Notes: generated from the sequence alone by a model not told the origin. DNA of 61,827 bases from Ignavibacteriota bacterium (GCA_003157485.1 PMJQ01000160.1:175-62001); one strand, 5' to 3'. Shown: positions 25,094-33,131, counted from the stretch's first letter. Translations and numbers: made by a program.

Positions 25094-25765
25094 TCAGGTC
25101 CGCAATTGGGCCGATTTCCTGCGGGATATGCAGTTGATGACGGAAGCGATCACGACGTCGTCGTCGACAGGTTTCATTATCAGGTCATCGACGCCGAAGC
25201 GTTTCCCCGCGATCAGCGTCTCGCGGTCGATGCGCGTCGCGAGGAACAGGAACGGGACGTCCTGATGCCCGGCGTTGGTTTTCAGCCAGAGATAAAGGTC
25301 GAACCCTTTCGGTCCGGTTTCAAAATTCACTTCGGATATCACGACCTCTGGCCTGAACATCGAATACGTTTCAAGGGCTTCTTCGTAACTCGAAGCCCCG
25401 ATTGCCATGAAACCGTACCGGCGGAGCGTCCCCGTGAGCGACGTGAGGAGGCGTTCATCCTGGTCAACGATCATCACGAGATCGGACCTGCGCGGACGGG
25501 GACGCGGTTCGTTTGTGTGCTCTCCCTTTCCGTTCGTCGTCCGCTTGAGGATATGCGCAACGAGATCGTCGATCGTCCCTTTGAGGAGCCTCCCCTCTTC
25601 ATTCGAAGAATCCAGACCGAAGACAGTGTCGAGCGTCTTGAGCCCCGCCAGATACCGGCCCATTTCGACATAGTCCCGCACATGCTGGAGGAAATGATCG
25701 ACTTTTGCACGTCGGAATGCCTCGGCAGGGGTAAGCCCTTCGAGGTCATCTTCTTCGGTGTTCAC
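25094..25765 (-). CDS. Degenerate receiver-domain protein (pseudo-response regulator)
   Basis: 223 aa. An N-terminal helical region (about 1-85) with an AEAFRRAKVDHFLQHVRDY...YLAGLKTLDTVFGLD pattern like a short helical repeat is followed by a basic linker (RPRPRRSD). The C-terminal receiver domain keeps part of the acidic pocket (VDQDE) and the lysine (MKPVDDD). The phosphoacceptor position, normally Asp in a V-I-S-D context, reads VVISEVNF, a Glu. The usual Thr/Ser is displaced (FLFLATR). It is probably not phosphorylated in the normal way. GTG start with GGAG 7 nt upstream. No output domain. Confidence 0.82.
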   Translation of the reverse strand: MNTEEDDLEGLTPAEAFRRAKVDHFLQHVRDYVEMGRYLAGLKTLDTVFGLDSSNEEGRLLKGTIDDLVAHILKRTTNGKGEHTNEPRPRPRRSDLVMIVDQDERLLTSLTGTLRRYGFMAIGASSYEEALETYSMFRPEVVISEVNFETGPKGFDLYLWLKTNAGHQDVPFLFLATRIDRETLIAGKRFGVDDLIMKPVDDDVVIASVINCISRRKSAQLRT

Positions 25766-25859
25766 TATGGATCTCCAAATGTAGGCTGCACCGCATCCAC
25801 CCGCACGAACACGGTGTTATTGTAATGAATCCGGAGAGATTAGACTGTGAGTCAAATCA

Positions 25860-25909
25860 CCTCCGCCCGGATCTGCCTGTGCGTGATGCCAAGAAATACC
25901 GGGCGGAGG
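25860..25909. repeat. Long-armed inverted repeat downstream of uppP
   Basis: Perfect 11-bp arms CCTCCGCCCGG (25860-25870) and CCGGGCGGAGG (25899-25909), with a 28-nt loop. It begins 30 bp past the uppP stop on the minus strand. No U tract, so either a rho-dependent/mRNA-stabilising hairpin or a structured leader for the next gene. The remaining intergenic DNA (25766-25859) shows nothing else clear. Confidence 0.6.
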
Positions 25910-25939
25910 AAAACCCTGAAAATCAGCGGGAAAAAGGGT

Positions 25940-26800
25940 TCAGGGCTGCATGAGCCCGTTCGCGAGGAGTGTAAAGAGGAGGAGGCCCAGGGCGAGCCGG
26001 TACCAGACAAACACCATCGCCGTGTTCCGCATAAGGTATCTCAGGAGCCAGGCAATCGCGGCGTATCCGACGACGCCGGAAACGACGGTCGAAATCAAGA
26101 GGTTCCCCAGGCCAAGATCGAATCCCCCGTGGATCTTTGTGAGTTCGAACAGCCCGCTGGCGACAACGGCGGGGATGCTCAGAAGAAACGAAAACCGTGC
26201 GGCAGATTCCCGGGTAAGGCCGAGAAAGAGCCCGGCGGTGATCGTCGTTCCGGATCGTGATGAGCCCGGTATGAGCGCGCAGACCTGCGCGAACCCGATT
26301 ACGAGAGCATCAACCCATGTGACCTGGGAAATCCCCCGGACGTGGCGGGCGACTTTTTCCGCTAGCCAGAGCAGAAGGGCGAGCGCAATCATGCTTATCG
26401 CGATCACGAGCGTGCTCTTCGTCATCGATCCCTCGATGATCTTCTTCAACGAGAGCCCCACCAGAGCGACGGGGAGCGTGCCGATGACGATATAGAATGC
26501 CATGCGGGAGTGTTCGGTGAATCCTCCTCCCGGCGTGCCCCCGCTGCCGCGGCGCATGTTCCGCAGATCATGAAGAAGGGATGCGACCATCTCCCAGAGG
26601 TCCTTCCTGAAGTACAGTATCACCGCGGCCACGGTCCCGAGCTGCATCACGGCGATGAACTCGGTCCAGGCCTCCGGGTGATTGGGGTCTATGACGTTCA
26701 GAAGTTTTCCGGCAAGCGTGAGATGGGCAGTGCTGCTTACCGGGAGAAACTCGGTCAGTCCCTGGACGACGCCGAGCAGGAATGCAAAGAAAGGGTTCAA
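25940..26800 (-). CDS. uppP: Undecaprenyl-diphosphate phosphatase
   Basis: 286 aa, multi-pass membrane enzyme recycling undecaprenyl pyrophosphate, the carrier for peptidoglycan and O-antigen synthesis. Both catalytic motifs are present: QGLTEFLPVSSTAHL near the N-terminus and ALIPGSSRSGTTI in the middle. TTG start (NPFFAFLLG) with AGGA 7 nt upstream. Located 73 bp downstream of the AAE transporter gene on the same strand. Confidence 0.96.
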   Translation of the reverse strand: MNPFFAFLLGVVQGLTEFLPVSSTAHLTLAGKLLNVIDPNHPEAWTEFIAVMQLGTVAAVILYFRKDLWEMVASLLHDLRNMRRGSGGTPGGGFTEHSRMAFYIVIGTLPVALVGLSLKKIIEGSMTKSTLVIAISMIALALLLWLAEKVARHVRGISQVTWVDALVIGFAQVCALIPGSSRSGTTITAGLFLGLTRESAARFSFLLSIPAVVASGLFELTKIHGGFDLGLGNLLISTVVSGVVGYAAIAWLLRYLMRNTAMVFVWYRLALGLLLFTLLANGLMQP

Positions 26801-26873
26801 GAAGGAGTCCTGTATGTTGGCATGAAATGACTGAGGTCAATTTACGACGCCTGAAGGACAGATTCAACGGGGC

Positions 26874-28529
26874 TCACATCAACCGGGAAACAAGGAGCTG
26901 CGCCATGATGATCTTCGCGATCATCGAGACCGGGTAAACGGACGCGTACCAGACATTCGGGGCATCGGACGCGCCGTGTTCGTTGGCGTAGGCAAGGCAG
27001 GCCGGCTGTGTCTGTATGCCGGACATGAGACCCATGACGGCCGGATATGAAAGACGGAGGAGCCGGCTCCCAACACCGAGGACAAGGATCGTCGTCACGA
27101 GTGTGATCCCCGCACCAACCGCCATGAGGGCCCAGCCGCCCCGTTCGACAGTCCCCGCGAACCCGTCTCCCGCTTTGGTCCCTATCCCCGCCAGGAACAG
27201 GACGAGTCCCACCTGACGCAGCGTTAGATTCACGCTGAAGGGCATCCCCCATGAGATCGGACCGGTTCGCTGCAGGCGTCCGAGGAGGAGACCGGCGATG
27301 AGGGGCCCCCCCGCAAATCCGAGAGAAAATGTCCCGCCGCCCGGGAGGGGGAACGTCGCGATCCCGAGGAGTATGCCCGCGGCAAGTCCAACGGAAAGGG
27401 AGAGGAAGTCGGCCTCCGATCCCGAACGGACGGAGTCCCCGAGAAACCGCGCCACGCGGTCCAGGTTACCGGCCCACGTCAGAACGCGGACCCTGTCTCC
27501 CCTTTCGAGGACCGTCTCACCCGTCGGGATGAAATCGACGTCCCCCCGCCGTACCCTCGTTATCGTCGCATCGAGAAGCCGCTGTATGTCCAGCTCCCGT
27601 ATCGTCCTGCCGATCACCCGCTTGTCGGAGACGTCGATCCTGCGGAAGTCGAATTCCTTGTTCTCCGTCTGTATTTCCCGGCCCGATTCTTCGCCGAAGA
27701 GTACCCGGGCCCTCTCGTGCGCCGGCGTGTCCCCCACGGCGACGACAAGGTCGTCCTTCGCCAGCGTCGTCTCGGCGTACACGAGCGAGGTCTCCTCCCC
27801 GCGCCGGAGACGGCTGAGGACAAACCCGTGGTGCGATCCATCGCCCAGGAGAGAAGCCACGGATCTGCCGAAGACGCCCGGGTTCACGACACGGTACGTC
27901 CTCCCGTACAGGGGTCCGGGCGTCTCTCCTGTCGCGGGCCCCACTTCCGGCTCCCTCTTCGCCGCACCGGATCTCATCTTCCCCGAAATGTGGAAGGCAA
28001 GGAGCACGCCGATGACCCCGAACGGGTATGCAACGCTGTAGCCGATCACGGGCGCGCTCGTCCTGGCCTGCATTTCGAGCGCCGTCAGCGCAGCTCCGCC
28101 CGGTGCGCTGCGGATCGCCTCAACGCCGGCGGCAAGCGCAGGCGTGTTCGTCAACGCCCCGCAGAATACCCCCACCATCGACAGTCCGTCGAGACCCAGG
28201 ACCCTGGAGCCCGCGACGGCCATCCCGGCTGCGAGGAGGATTGCGGCAAACGCGAAGAGATTCGCCCGGAGCGCTCTTTTCCCGAACGAAGAGAAGAACG
28301 ACGGGCCGGACTGGAGACCGATAGTGTAGACGAACAGGACGAGGCCCAGAACATAGAGAAGCTCGGGGATCCTTAGGCGGGAGTCGAGCGAACCGAACAG
28401 TATCCCCACGAAGAGCACCGCCGCCGGGCCGAGAGAAAAGCCGAAGACGCGGATGCTGCCGGCCAGCCATCCGAGGCCGATCACCGCAAAAAGGAGGAGG
28501 AGCGGAGACGATGCGAGATAGTCGATCAT
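26874..28529 (-). CDS. AAE-family transporter (AspT/YidE-YbjL duplication type) with two RCK_C domains
   Basis: 551 aa. Two copies of a five-helix hydrophobic module frame a soluble insert. N-terminal half: LYVLGLVLFVYTIGLQSGPSFF and GVFCGALTNTPALAAG. C-terminal half: VGLVLFLAGIGTKAGDGF and MGLMSGIQTQPACLAYANE. Between them are two TrkA_C/RCK_C-like domains, with REIQTENKEFDFRRI and LDIQRLLDATITRVRRGD. This matches AspT-related aspartate:alanine exchanger family members. Substrate unknown; a carboxylate fits the operon. Overlaps the epimerase gene by 4 bp (ATGA). Confidence 0.88.
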   Translation of the reverse strand: MIDYLASSPLLLLFAVIGLGWLAGSIRVFGFSLGPAAVLFVGILFGSLDSRLRIPELLYVLGLVLFVYTIGLQSGPSFFSSFGKRALRANLFAFAAILLAAGMAVAGSRVLGLDGLSMVGVFCGALTNTPALAAGVEAIRSAPGGAALTALEMQARTSAPVIGYSVAYPFGVIGVLLAFHISGKMRSGAAKREPEVGPATGETPGPLYGRTYRVVNPGVFGRSVASLLGDGSHHGFVLSRLRRGEETSLVYAETTLAKDDLVVAVGDTPAHERARVLFGEESGREIQTENKEFDFRRIDVSDKRVIGRTIRELDIQRLLDATITRVRRGDVDFIPTGETVLERGDRVRVLTWAGNLDRVARFLGDSVRSGSEADFLSLSVGLAAGILLGIATFPLPGGGTFSLGFAGGPLIAGLLLGRLQRTGPISWGMPFSVNLTLRQVGLVLFLAGIGTKAGDGFAGTVERGGWALMAVGAGITLVTTILVLGVGSRLLRLSYPAVMGLMSGIQTQPACLAYANEHGASDAPNVWYASVYPVSMIAKIIMAQLLVSRLM

Positions 28530-28954
28530 GAATGCCGGGGGGGGAATTCGGTGAACTCCGTCAGAACGCCGCAGGCCGAGCCGGGGTGGACGAACGCTAT
28601 GGAGAGTCCCTCCGCACCCTTTCGCGGGCTCCCGTCGATGAGCCGCACACCGTCCGCGGCGAGATCGCGAAGCGCAACGTGTATGTCACCGGAGGCATAG
28701 GCGATGTGATGGATCCCCTCCCCCCGTTTCTCGATGAATTTTGCCACCGGTCCGTCGGGACTCGTGCTCTGCAGAAGCTCGACCTTCGATTCCCCCAGGC
28801 GGAAGAATGCGGTCTTCACCGACTGATCCGCGACTTCCTCCACCGCATAACAGGGGACGCCGAGAAGCTTCTCGTAGATTCCTATCGCGGCGTCAAGATC
28901 CCGGACTGCTATTCCGACGTGCTCGATGCGCAGTGCATGGTGGGGCTGATCCAT
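28526..28954 (-). CDS. mce: Methylmalonyl-CoA epimerase
   Basis: 142 aa, glyoxalase-fold metalloenzyme interconverting (S)- and (R)-methylmalonyl-CoA. RIEHVGIAVRDLDAAI at the start (first His ligand), then VELLQSTSPDGP, GEGIHHIAYA (second ligand) and LTEFTEF (Glu ligand). Start at 28954 (MDQPHHAL) preferred, with GGAGG 10 nt upstream. Another ATG three codons earlier is only 1 nt from that GGAGG. The gene lies 47 bp after the biotin carrier gene and overlaps the transporter gene. Confidence 0.95.
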   Translation of the reverse strand: MDQPHHALRIEHVGIAVRDLDAAIGIYEKLLGVPCYAVEEVADQSVKTAFFRLGESKVELLQSTSPDGPVAKFIEKRGEGIHHIAYASGDIHVALRDLAADGVRLIDGSPRKGAEGLSIAFVHPGSACGVLTEFTEFPPRHS

Positions 28955-29001
28955 GACTCTCATTCCTCCCGGGTGCACATTCCGCGGCCTGCGGGCCGGG
29001 G

Positions 29002-29328
29002 TCATTCAAATTCGAGAAACACCTGTCCCTTCGTCACCGCGTCGCCGGCGGAAACACAGAGCGCATGGATCGTCCCCTCATGAGGGGAGACAACCTGGTT
29101 CTGCATTTTCATGGCCTCGAGCACGAGAAGAGGATCGCCTTCCTTCACGCGCATCCCCTTCCGCACGGACACCTCCAGTATGACCCCCGGGATGACGCAT
29201 CGGACGAGGCGCGGGTCGGGTGAAACGTACAGAGAGCGCGTTTCGAACTTTTTCGTGTATCGGGTCGCGTATGATACCTCACCTATCACGAGCTCCCGCA
29301 GCGTTTCGTCTGTCGGCACGGCGCTCAT
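29002..29328 (-). CDS. Biotin carboxyl carrier protein of an acyl-CoA carboxylase/decarboxylase
   Basis: 108 aa. The C-terminal biotinyl domain has the biotinylation site EAMKMQN and surrounding hammerhead (GVILEVSVRKGMRVKEGDPLL; VSPHEGTIHALCVSAGDAV). A short N-terminal extension (about 35 residues) has ELVIGEVSYATRYTKKFE. It carries the carboxyl group for the carboxyltransferase encoded just upstream, whose stop overlaps this start by 4 bp (ATGA). No biotin carboxylase gene is nearby. Confidence 0.92.
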   Translation of the reverse strand: MSAVPTDETLRELVIGEVSYATRYTKKFETRSLYVSPDPRLVRCVIPGVILEVSVRKGMRVKEGDPLLVLEAMKMQNQVVSPHEGTIHALCVSAGDAVTKGQVFLEFE

Positions 29329-30869
29329 GAGGGGGGTACCCCGTGTTTCTTATATGGCCGGGATTCGCTCTTGTTCGCCGATATCTGTATCGCGTGGATG
29401 AGGAAGTCCCTCGTGGCCGCGGGACTTATCACCGCGTCGATATGCCCCGAGGCCGCGGCAACGTACGGGTTCGCGAATTTTTCCGTGTACTCCGAAACCT
29501 TCCGGCGGCGCATCTCGGCCGGGTCCGGAGCGGCGGCGATCTCATTTCTGAATATGATGTTCGCGGCGCCCTCGGGCCCCATGACGGCGATCTCCGCGGT
29601 CGGCCACGCAACGACGAAGTCCGCCCCCAGGTGCCGCGAGCACATGGCGATATATCCCCCTCCGTACGCCTTCCGAAGGATGACGGTGATCTTGGGGACT
29701 GTGGCCTCGCTGAATGCATAGAGGAGCTTCGCGCCGTGTCGTATGACGCCGGCGTGTTCCTGGTCGACGCCGGGGAGATATCCCGGAAGATCGACAAACG
29801 TGATAAGAGGAATGCCGAACGCGTCGCAGAAACGGATAAACCGGGCAGCCTTGTCGGATGAATCGACGTCAAGTACGCCGGCAAGGACCATGGGCTGGTT
29901 GGCGACGATCCCCACGGTTTCCCCGTCGATCCGCGCAAACCCGACGACGATATTCGCAGCCCAGTTGGCGTGGACGTCCAGGAATTCGGAGTTGTCGCAC
30001 AGGGCGCAGATCACATGCCTCACGTCGTACGGCTTCCGTGAATCCATCGGCACGATCCGCTCGATGTCGAACTTCGCCTTCGGCGGCTTCACCGGGTACC
30101 GTTCGGCCTTCTTCTTGTTGTTCCAGGGGATGAACGTGAAGAGCTGTTTGATCTGGTGGAAGCACTCGAGCTCATTCCTCGCGTAGAAGTGGGCGTTGCC
30201 GGATATCTCGCTGTGGACTCGGGCTCCGCCGAGGTCCTCCATGGAGATCTCCTCGCCCAGGACCGTTTTTATGACTTCGGGTCCCGTGATAAACATCTTG
30301 GAGATATTGTCCACCACGAAGACGAAATCCGTCAGAGCGGGGGAATAGACTGCGCCCCCCGCACAGGGGCCCAGGATCACGGAGATCTGCGGCACGATGC
30401 CGGATGCGAGCGTATTCCTATAGAATATCTCGCCGTATCCTGCGAGTGAGTCCACCCCCTCCTGGATACGGGCCCCTCCCGAGTCGTTGATACCGATAAT
30501 GGGCATCCCCATTTTGATCGCGTGATCCATGATCTTCGTGATCTTCCGCGCATGCATCAGACCGAGCGAGCCCCCCGCTACGGTGAAGTCCTGCGCATAG
30601 ATGCATACCGGGTATCCCATGATTGAGCCGGTCCCCGTTATTACGCCGTCACCGGGAAGGACCTTCTTGTCCATGTCAAAGTCGCGGCAGCGGTGCTCGA
30701 CGAAGAGATCAAATTCATAAAACGAGTCGACGTCGAGCAAAGCGGTGATACGGTCCCGGGCGGTGAGCTTGCCGAGCGCCATCTGTTTCTCGGATGCCCT
30801 GCTTGCCCCTCCGTTTACAAGGCGTTCTTTCCTTCTGAAAAAATCAATGTGCTTATTTGGCATTGACAC
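29325..30869 (-). CDS. Propionyl-/methylmalonyl-CoA carboxyltransferase subunit (MmdA/PccB-like)
   Basis: 514 aa. Carboxyltransferase with both crotonase halves. N-half: GKLTARDRI, DFTVAGGSLG and GINDSGGARIQEGVDSL. C-half: FVDLPGYLPGVDQEHAGVI, KAYGGGYIAM and MGPEGAANIIF. It moves CO2 between biotin and propionyl/methylmalonyl-CoA. GTG start at 30869 supported by AAAGGA 7 nt upstream; an in-frame ATG two codons later would be 13 nt away. Heads the operon with biotin carrier, epimerase and transporter. Carboxylase or sodium-pump decarboxylase roles cannot be separated here; no MmdB-type membrane subunit is visible. Confidence 0.93.
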   Translation of the reverse strand: MSMPNKHIDFFRRKERLVNGGASRASEKQMALGKLTARDRITALLDVDSFYEFDLFVEHRCRDFDMDKKVLPGDGVITGTGSIMGYPVCIYAQDFTVAGGSLGLMHARKITKIMDHAIKMGMPIIGINDSGGARIQEGVDSLAGYGEIFYRNTLASGIVPQISVILGPCAGGAVYSPALTDFVFVVDNISKMFITGPEVIKTVLGEEISMEDLGGARVHSEISGNAHFYARNELECFHQIKQLFTFIPWNNKKKAERYPVKPPKAKFDIERIVPMDSRKPYDVRHVICALCDNSEFLDVHANWAANIVVGFARIDGETVGIVANQPMVLAGVLDVDSSDKAARFIRFCDAFGIPLITFVDLPGYLPGVDQEHAGVIRHGAKLLYAFSEATVPKITVILRKAYGGGYIAMCSRHLGADFVVAWPTAEIAVMGPEGAANIIFRNEIAAAPDPAEMRRRKVSEYTEKFANPYVAAASGHIDAVISPAATRDFLIHAIQISANKSESRPYKKHGVPPS

Positions 30870-30932
30870 GGGATAGTCCTTTTCCTGGGTAAGTAAGGAA
30901 GAGCGGTCAGAACCTGGAACACTGCAGCGTTA

Positions 30933-30961
30933 AATGTACGAAAAAGCGGGATGAAGTGAAA
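30933..30961 (-). promoter_or_regulatory. Possible promoter of the carboxyltransferase operon
   Basis: TACATT (30933-30938, minus strand) with TTTCAC (30956-30961) 17 bp upstream. The -10 matches others here; the -35 is weak. Confidence 0.35.
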
Positions 30962-31864
30962 TCAGACCACGGCAGCGAGCGCGGCGGCGACGCCGGGGTA
31001 GCGGAATTGATACCCCAAGCGGAGCAGTTGCGAGGGGACGGCGCGCTGACCGGTAAGTATCATGCCGGCCATCTCGCCGAGCGCAACACGGAGAGGGAAC
31101 GAAGGGACCGGAAGCCAGGAGGGCCTTGAAAGGGCGGCTCCCAGCGCGGCGCAAAACTCCTTCATCGTCACGCACCCGGGGGCCACCAGGTTGACGGGAC
31201 CTGAAAGCGCCGGATTGCCGAGAGCGAAGAGGATCACCCCCGCAACGTCATCCCTGTGCACCCAGGGAAACCACTGCTTCCCTGAACCGACGGGTCCGCC
31301 GACGTACAAGCGGAACGGAAGGAGCATTTTTTCAAGCGCGCCCCCCTTTTCCCCCAGAACGACACCGGTGCGCAGAACCACCACACGGCACCCGAGCTCC
31401 CCGGCGGCAAGCGCCTCTTGCTCCCAGCGGACGCAGAGGTCCGCAAGAAATCCGGCACCGGGGGGATGGTCCTCAGTAACGTCTCCCGATTCGACGGGAC
31501 CGTAATACCCCACTGCCGAGGAGTTGATGAAGACGGAGGGTTTCTTCTCTCCGGTCATCATCGCTTCAAGAAGAGCACGCGTGGCGTCGATCCGGCTCTC
31601 CACGATCCGTCTCTTCCGGGACGCGGTCCACCGCCCGTCGCCGATTGATTCTCCCGCCAGGTTGATGACGGCATCCGCACGACGGACGTGAACGGCCCAC
31701 TCCCCCTGTGTCCTGCCGTCCCAGGAAACACGTGCCGCATCTTCCGTGCGCGCACTCCGGGCCGGAGCACGCGTCAGCACGACCACGTTGTGCCCTTCGC
31801 TGCGGAGGAGGGGCACGACTGAAGACCCCATGAATCCGCTTCCGCCTGCGACGACGATGTTCAT
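30962..31864 (-). CDS. TIGR01777-family NAD-dependent epimerase (YfcH/SDR39U1-like)
   Basis: 300 aa. Extended SDR with the family's N-terminal VVAGGSGFMGSSVVPLL, NLAGESIGDGRW signature, INSSAVGYYG (the family's SxxYG active region), RTGVVLGEKGGAL, and PWVHRDDVAGVI. Function of the family is unsettled (some members were annotated as a cell-division inhibitor). The start at 31864 has AAGGAG 9 nt upstream and overlaps the end of the photolyase remnant by 4 bp. The same type of gene often sits beside carH/litR and photolyase genes. Confidence 0.92.
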   Translation of the reverse strand: MNIVVAGGSGFMGSSVVPLLRSEGHNVVVLTRAPARSARTEDAARVSWDGRTQGEWAVHVRRADAVINLAGESIGDGRWTASRKRRIVESRIDATRALLEAMMTGEKKPSVFINSSAVGYYGPVESGDVTEDHPPGAGFLADLCVRWEQEALAAGELGCRVVVLRTGVVLGEKGGALEKMLLPFRLYVGGPVGSGKQWFPWVHRDDVAGVILFALGNPALSGPVNLVAPGCVTMKEFCAALGAALSRPSWLPVPSFPLRVALGEMAGMILTGQRAVPSQLLRLGYQFRYPGVAAALAAVV

Positions 31865-32076
31865 GTGTGTGCGCTCCTTCCCGCGCCGGAGGGGGCTCCG
31901 GAGCAATGTGAACGGGAACCCGTCTCCGCACCGTCAGCACCCGACTCATGCGTACAGAGGAACGGAATCACGTCAGCGCCCTCCTCGAGTGCATGCCAGA
32001 GCGGACCGTTGTCCGAGATCCTGACCGTACGCCTCATCCAGACGAGCACGCGTCCGAATTTTCGGGGAGCATTCAC
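31861..32076 (-). pseudogene. Truncated photolyase/cryptochrome N-terminus (remnant)
   Basis: A 71-codon frame (GTG start at 32076) whose first about 42 residues read as the beginning of a DNA photolyase: RVLVWMRRTVRISDNGPLWHAL, then an EEGADVIPFLCTHES strand. This matches the first Rossmann strand-helix-strand of the photolyase N-terminal domain. About 25 low-complexity residues follow and the frame ends at a TGA overlapping the next gene's ATG. A full photolyase is about 450-500 aa, so over 85 per cent, including the FAD domain, is missing. There is no room for it here, so a deletion is likely. Confidence 0.72.
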
Positions 32077-32093
32077 GTGAGAGGGACGGGGGA

Positions 32094-33032
32094 TCAGGAA
32101 TGTCTCTCTTCGGGGAGATCGCCCCCGCTGCAGGGTGAACCGGACCTGCCGAACCCCTGTAAGAAGCAGAGAAGATCCTGCGAGGAATTATGCGAGGCGT
32201 CCACAACGCCGTCCTTCCGGCGTAGCGATCCGGCGAGCCGGCCCCCCGCCAGGAGTACAGCACCCGCCTTTTTCGCCGCCCCGGCGACCGTTTCAAGATC
32301 ACGCATGTGATCCCCGCCGGCGGAGACCGTAGAGGAGAGACATACAATATCGGGCTGCCATTGATCAATGGCGGCGCTGACGGCTTCGGCCGGGATGCGG
32401 GAACCAAGGTAGCGGGTTTCCCATCCTTCTGATTCGAAAAGGTACGCCGCACAGCGGAGCCCTATCTCGTGGAGCTCATCGCCGATCGTCGCGCAGACGA
32501 CCGCTCGCCCCGAAGGAGGCTTTATGCGGATCTGGAGCTGGAGTTTCGCCAGTGCCTCGAGCGTCTCATACGAGGCACTGTGCTCGTGTCCGATCCCTAT
32601 CTCCCCCCGGGACCATCGCTCGCCGATCTCCTCCATAGCGGGGCGGATCACACGGTCGTGCAGCTCCCAGATCTGCATGCAGTGTTGGTACAGGTAGGAG
32701 AGGAACGGGAACAGACCGTTCCCATCGGGCGTGAGCGCCCTGCGGACATACGATTCCACAAGAAGCGGGAAATCCCGTGCCAGGACGGCAACCTGAATTT
32801 TCGAGTCGAGCCCGTCGCTCCCAGAAATCTCGAGAGCTCCCGACGGCTCGAAGTGGTTTGCTTCAGCGAATTCCACGACATTCCGGATCTCAAATTTCCG
32901 GTGCCCCCCGGGGGTCTTGTGGCATTTCAGCGTCCCCTCATCGGCCCACCTTTTCACCGTCGTTTCAGTGACGTTGAAGAGCCGCGCGACATCAGCCGTG
33001 GAGAGAATAGTTTTCTGTATCGAACCTGTCAT
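32094..33032 (-). CDS. MerR-family B12-dependent photoreceptor-like regulator (CarH/LitR type)
   Basis: 312 aa. MerR winged helix (residues about 8-65; STADVARLFNVTETTVKRW) followed by a helical cap and a cobalamin-binding domain. The cap has the Wx9EH motif typical of CarH (Trp140, Glu150-His151). The Rossmann part has E-x-H-x-x-G (Glu186, His188, Gly191; His188 would be the lower cobalt ligand), LSSTVS and LAGGRL. Such proteins repress in the dark with adenosylcobalamin and release DNA when light cleaves the cofactor. The residue after Trp140 is Ser; in Thermus CarH it is the His that ligates cobalt after photolysis (from memory). Genes downstream fit a light-response locus. Confidence 0.88.
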   Translation of the reverse strand: MTGSIQKTILSTADVARLFNVTETTVKRWADEGTLKCHKTPGGHRKFEIRNVVEFAEANHFEPSGALEISGSDGLDSKIQVAVLARDFPLLVESYVRRALTPDGNGLFPFLSYLYQHCMQIWELHDRVIRPAMEEIGERWSRGEIGIGHEHSASYETLEALAKLQLQIRIKPPSGRAVVCATIGDELHEIGLRCAAYLFESEGWETRYLGSRIPAEAVSAAIDQWQPDIVCLSSTVSAGGDHMRDLETVAGAAKKAGAVLLAGGRLAGSLRRKDGVVDASHNSSQDLLCFLQGFGRSGSPCSGGDLPEERHS

Positions 33033-33048
33033 TAGTTAAGGCCGATAT

Positions 33049-33085
33049 GGTCGTTTTGTTCGTTTAAATCTACCGATAAACGACC
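33049..33085. promoter_or_regulatory. Putative carH operator with repeated TCGTTT half-sites
   Basis: GGTCGTTT (33049-33056) and AAACGACC (33078-33085) form a perfect 8-bp inverted repeat. A further TCGTTT (33060-33065) repeats the left arm directly with 9-bp period. The block covers the -10 hexamer and start site of carH, where an autorepressor would act. Confidence 0.55.
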
Positions 33086-33096
33086 CAGAAAGTCAA
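33067..33096 (-). promoter_or_regulatory. Promoter of carH
   Basis: Minus strand: TTGACT (33091-33096), 18-bp spacer, TAGATT (33067-33072); predicted leader about 28 nt. Confidence 0.6.
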
Positions 33097-33131
33097 GCGA
33101 ATTGACAGATATTCGGAGGGAACGGCATTTG

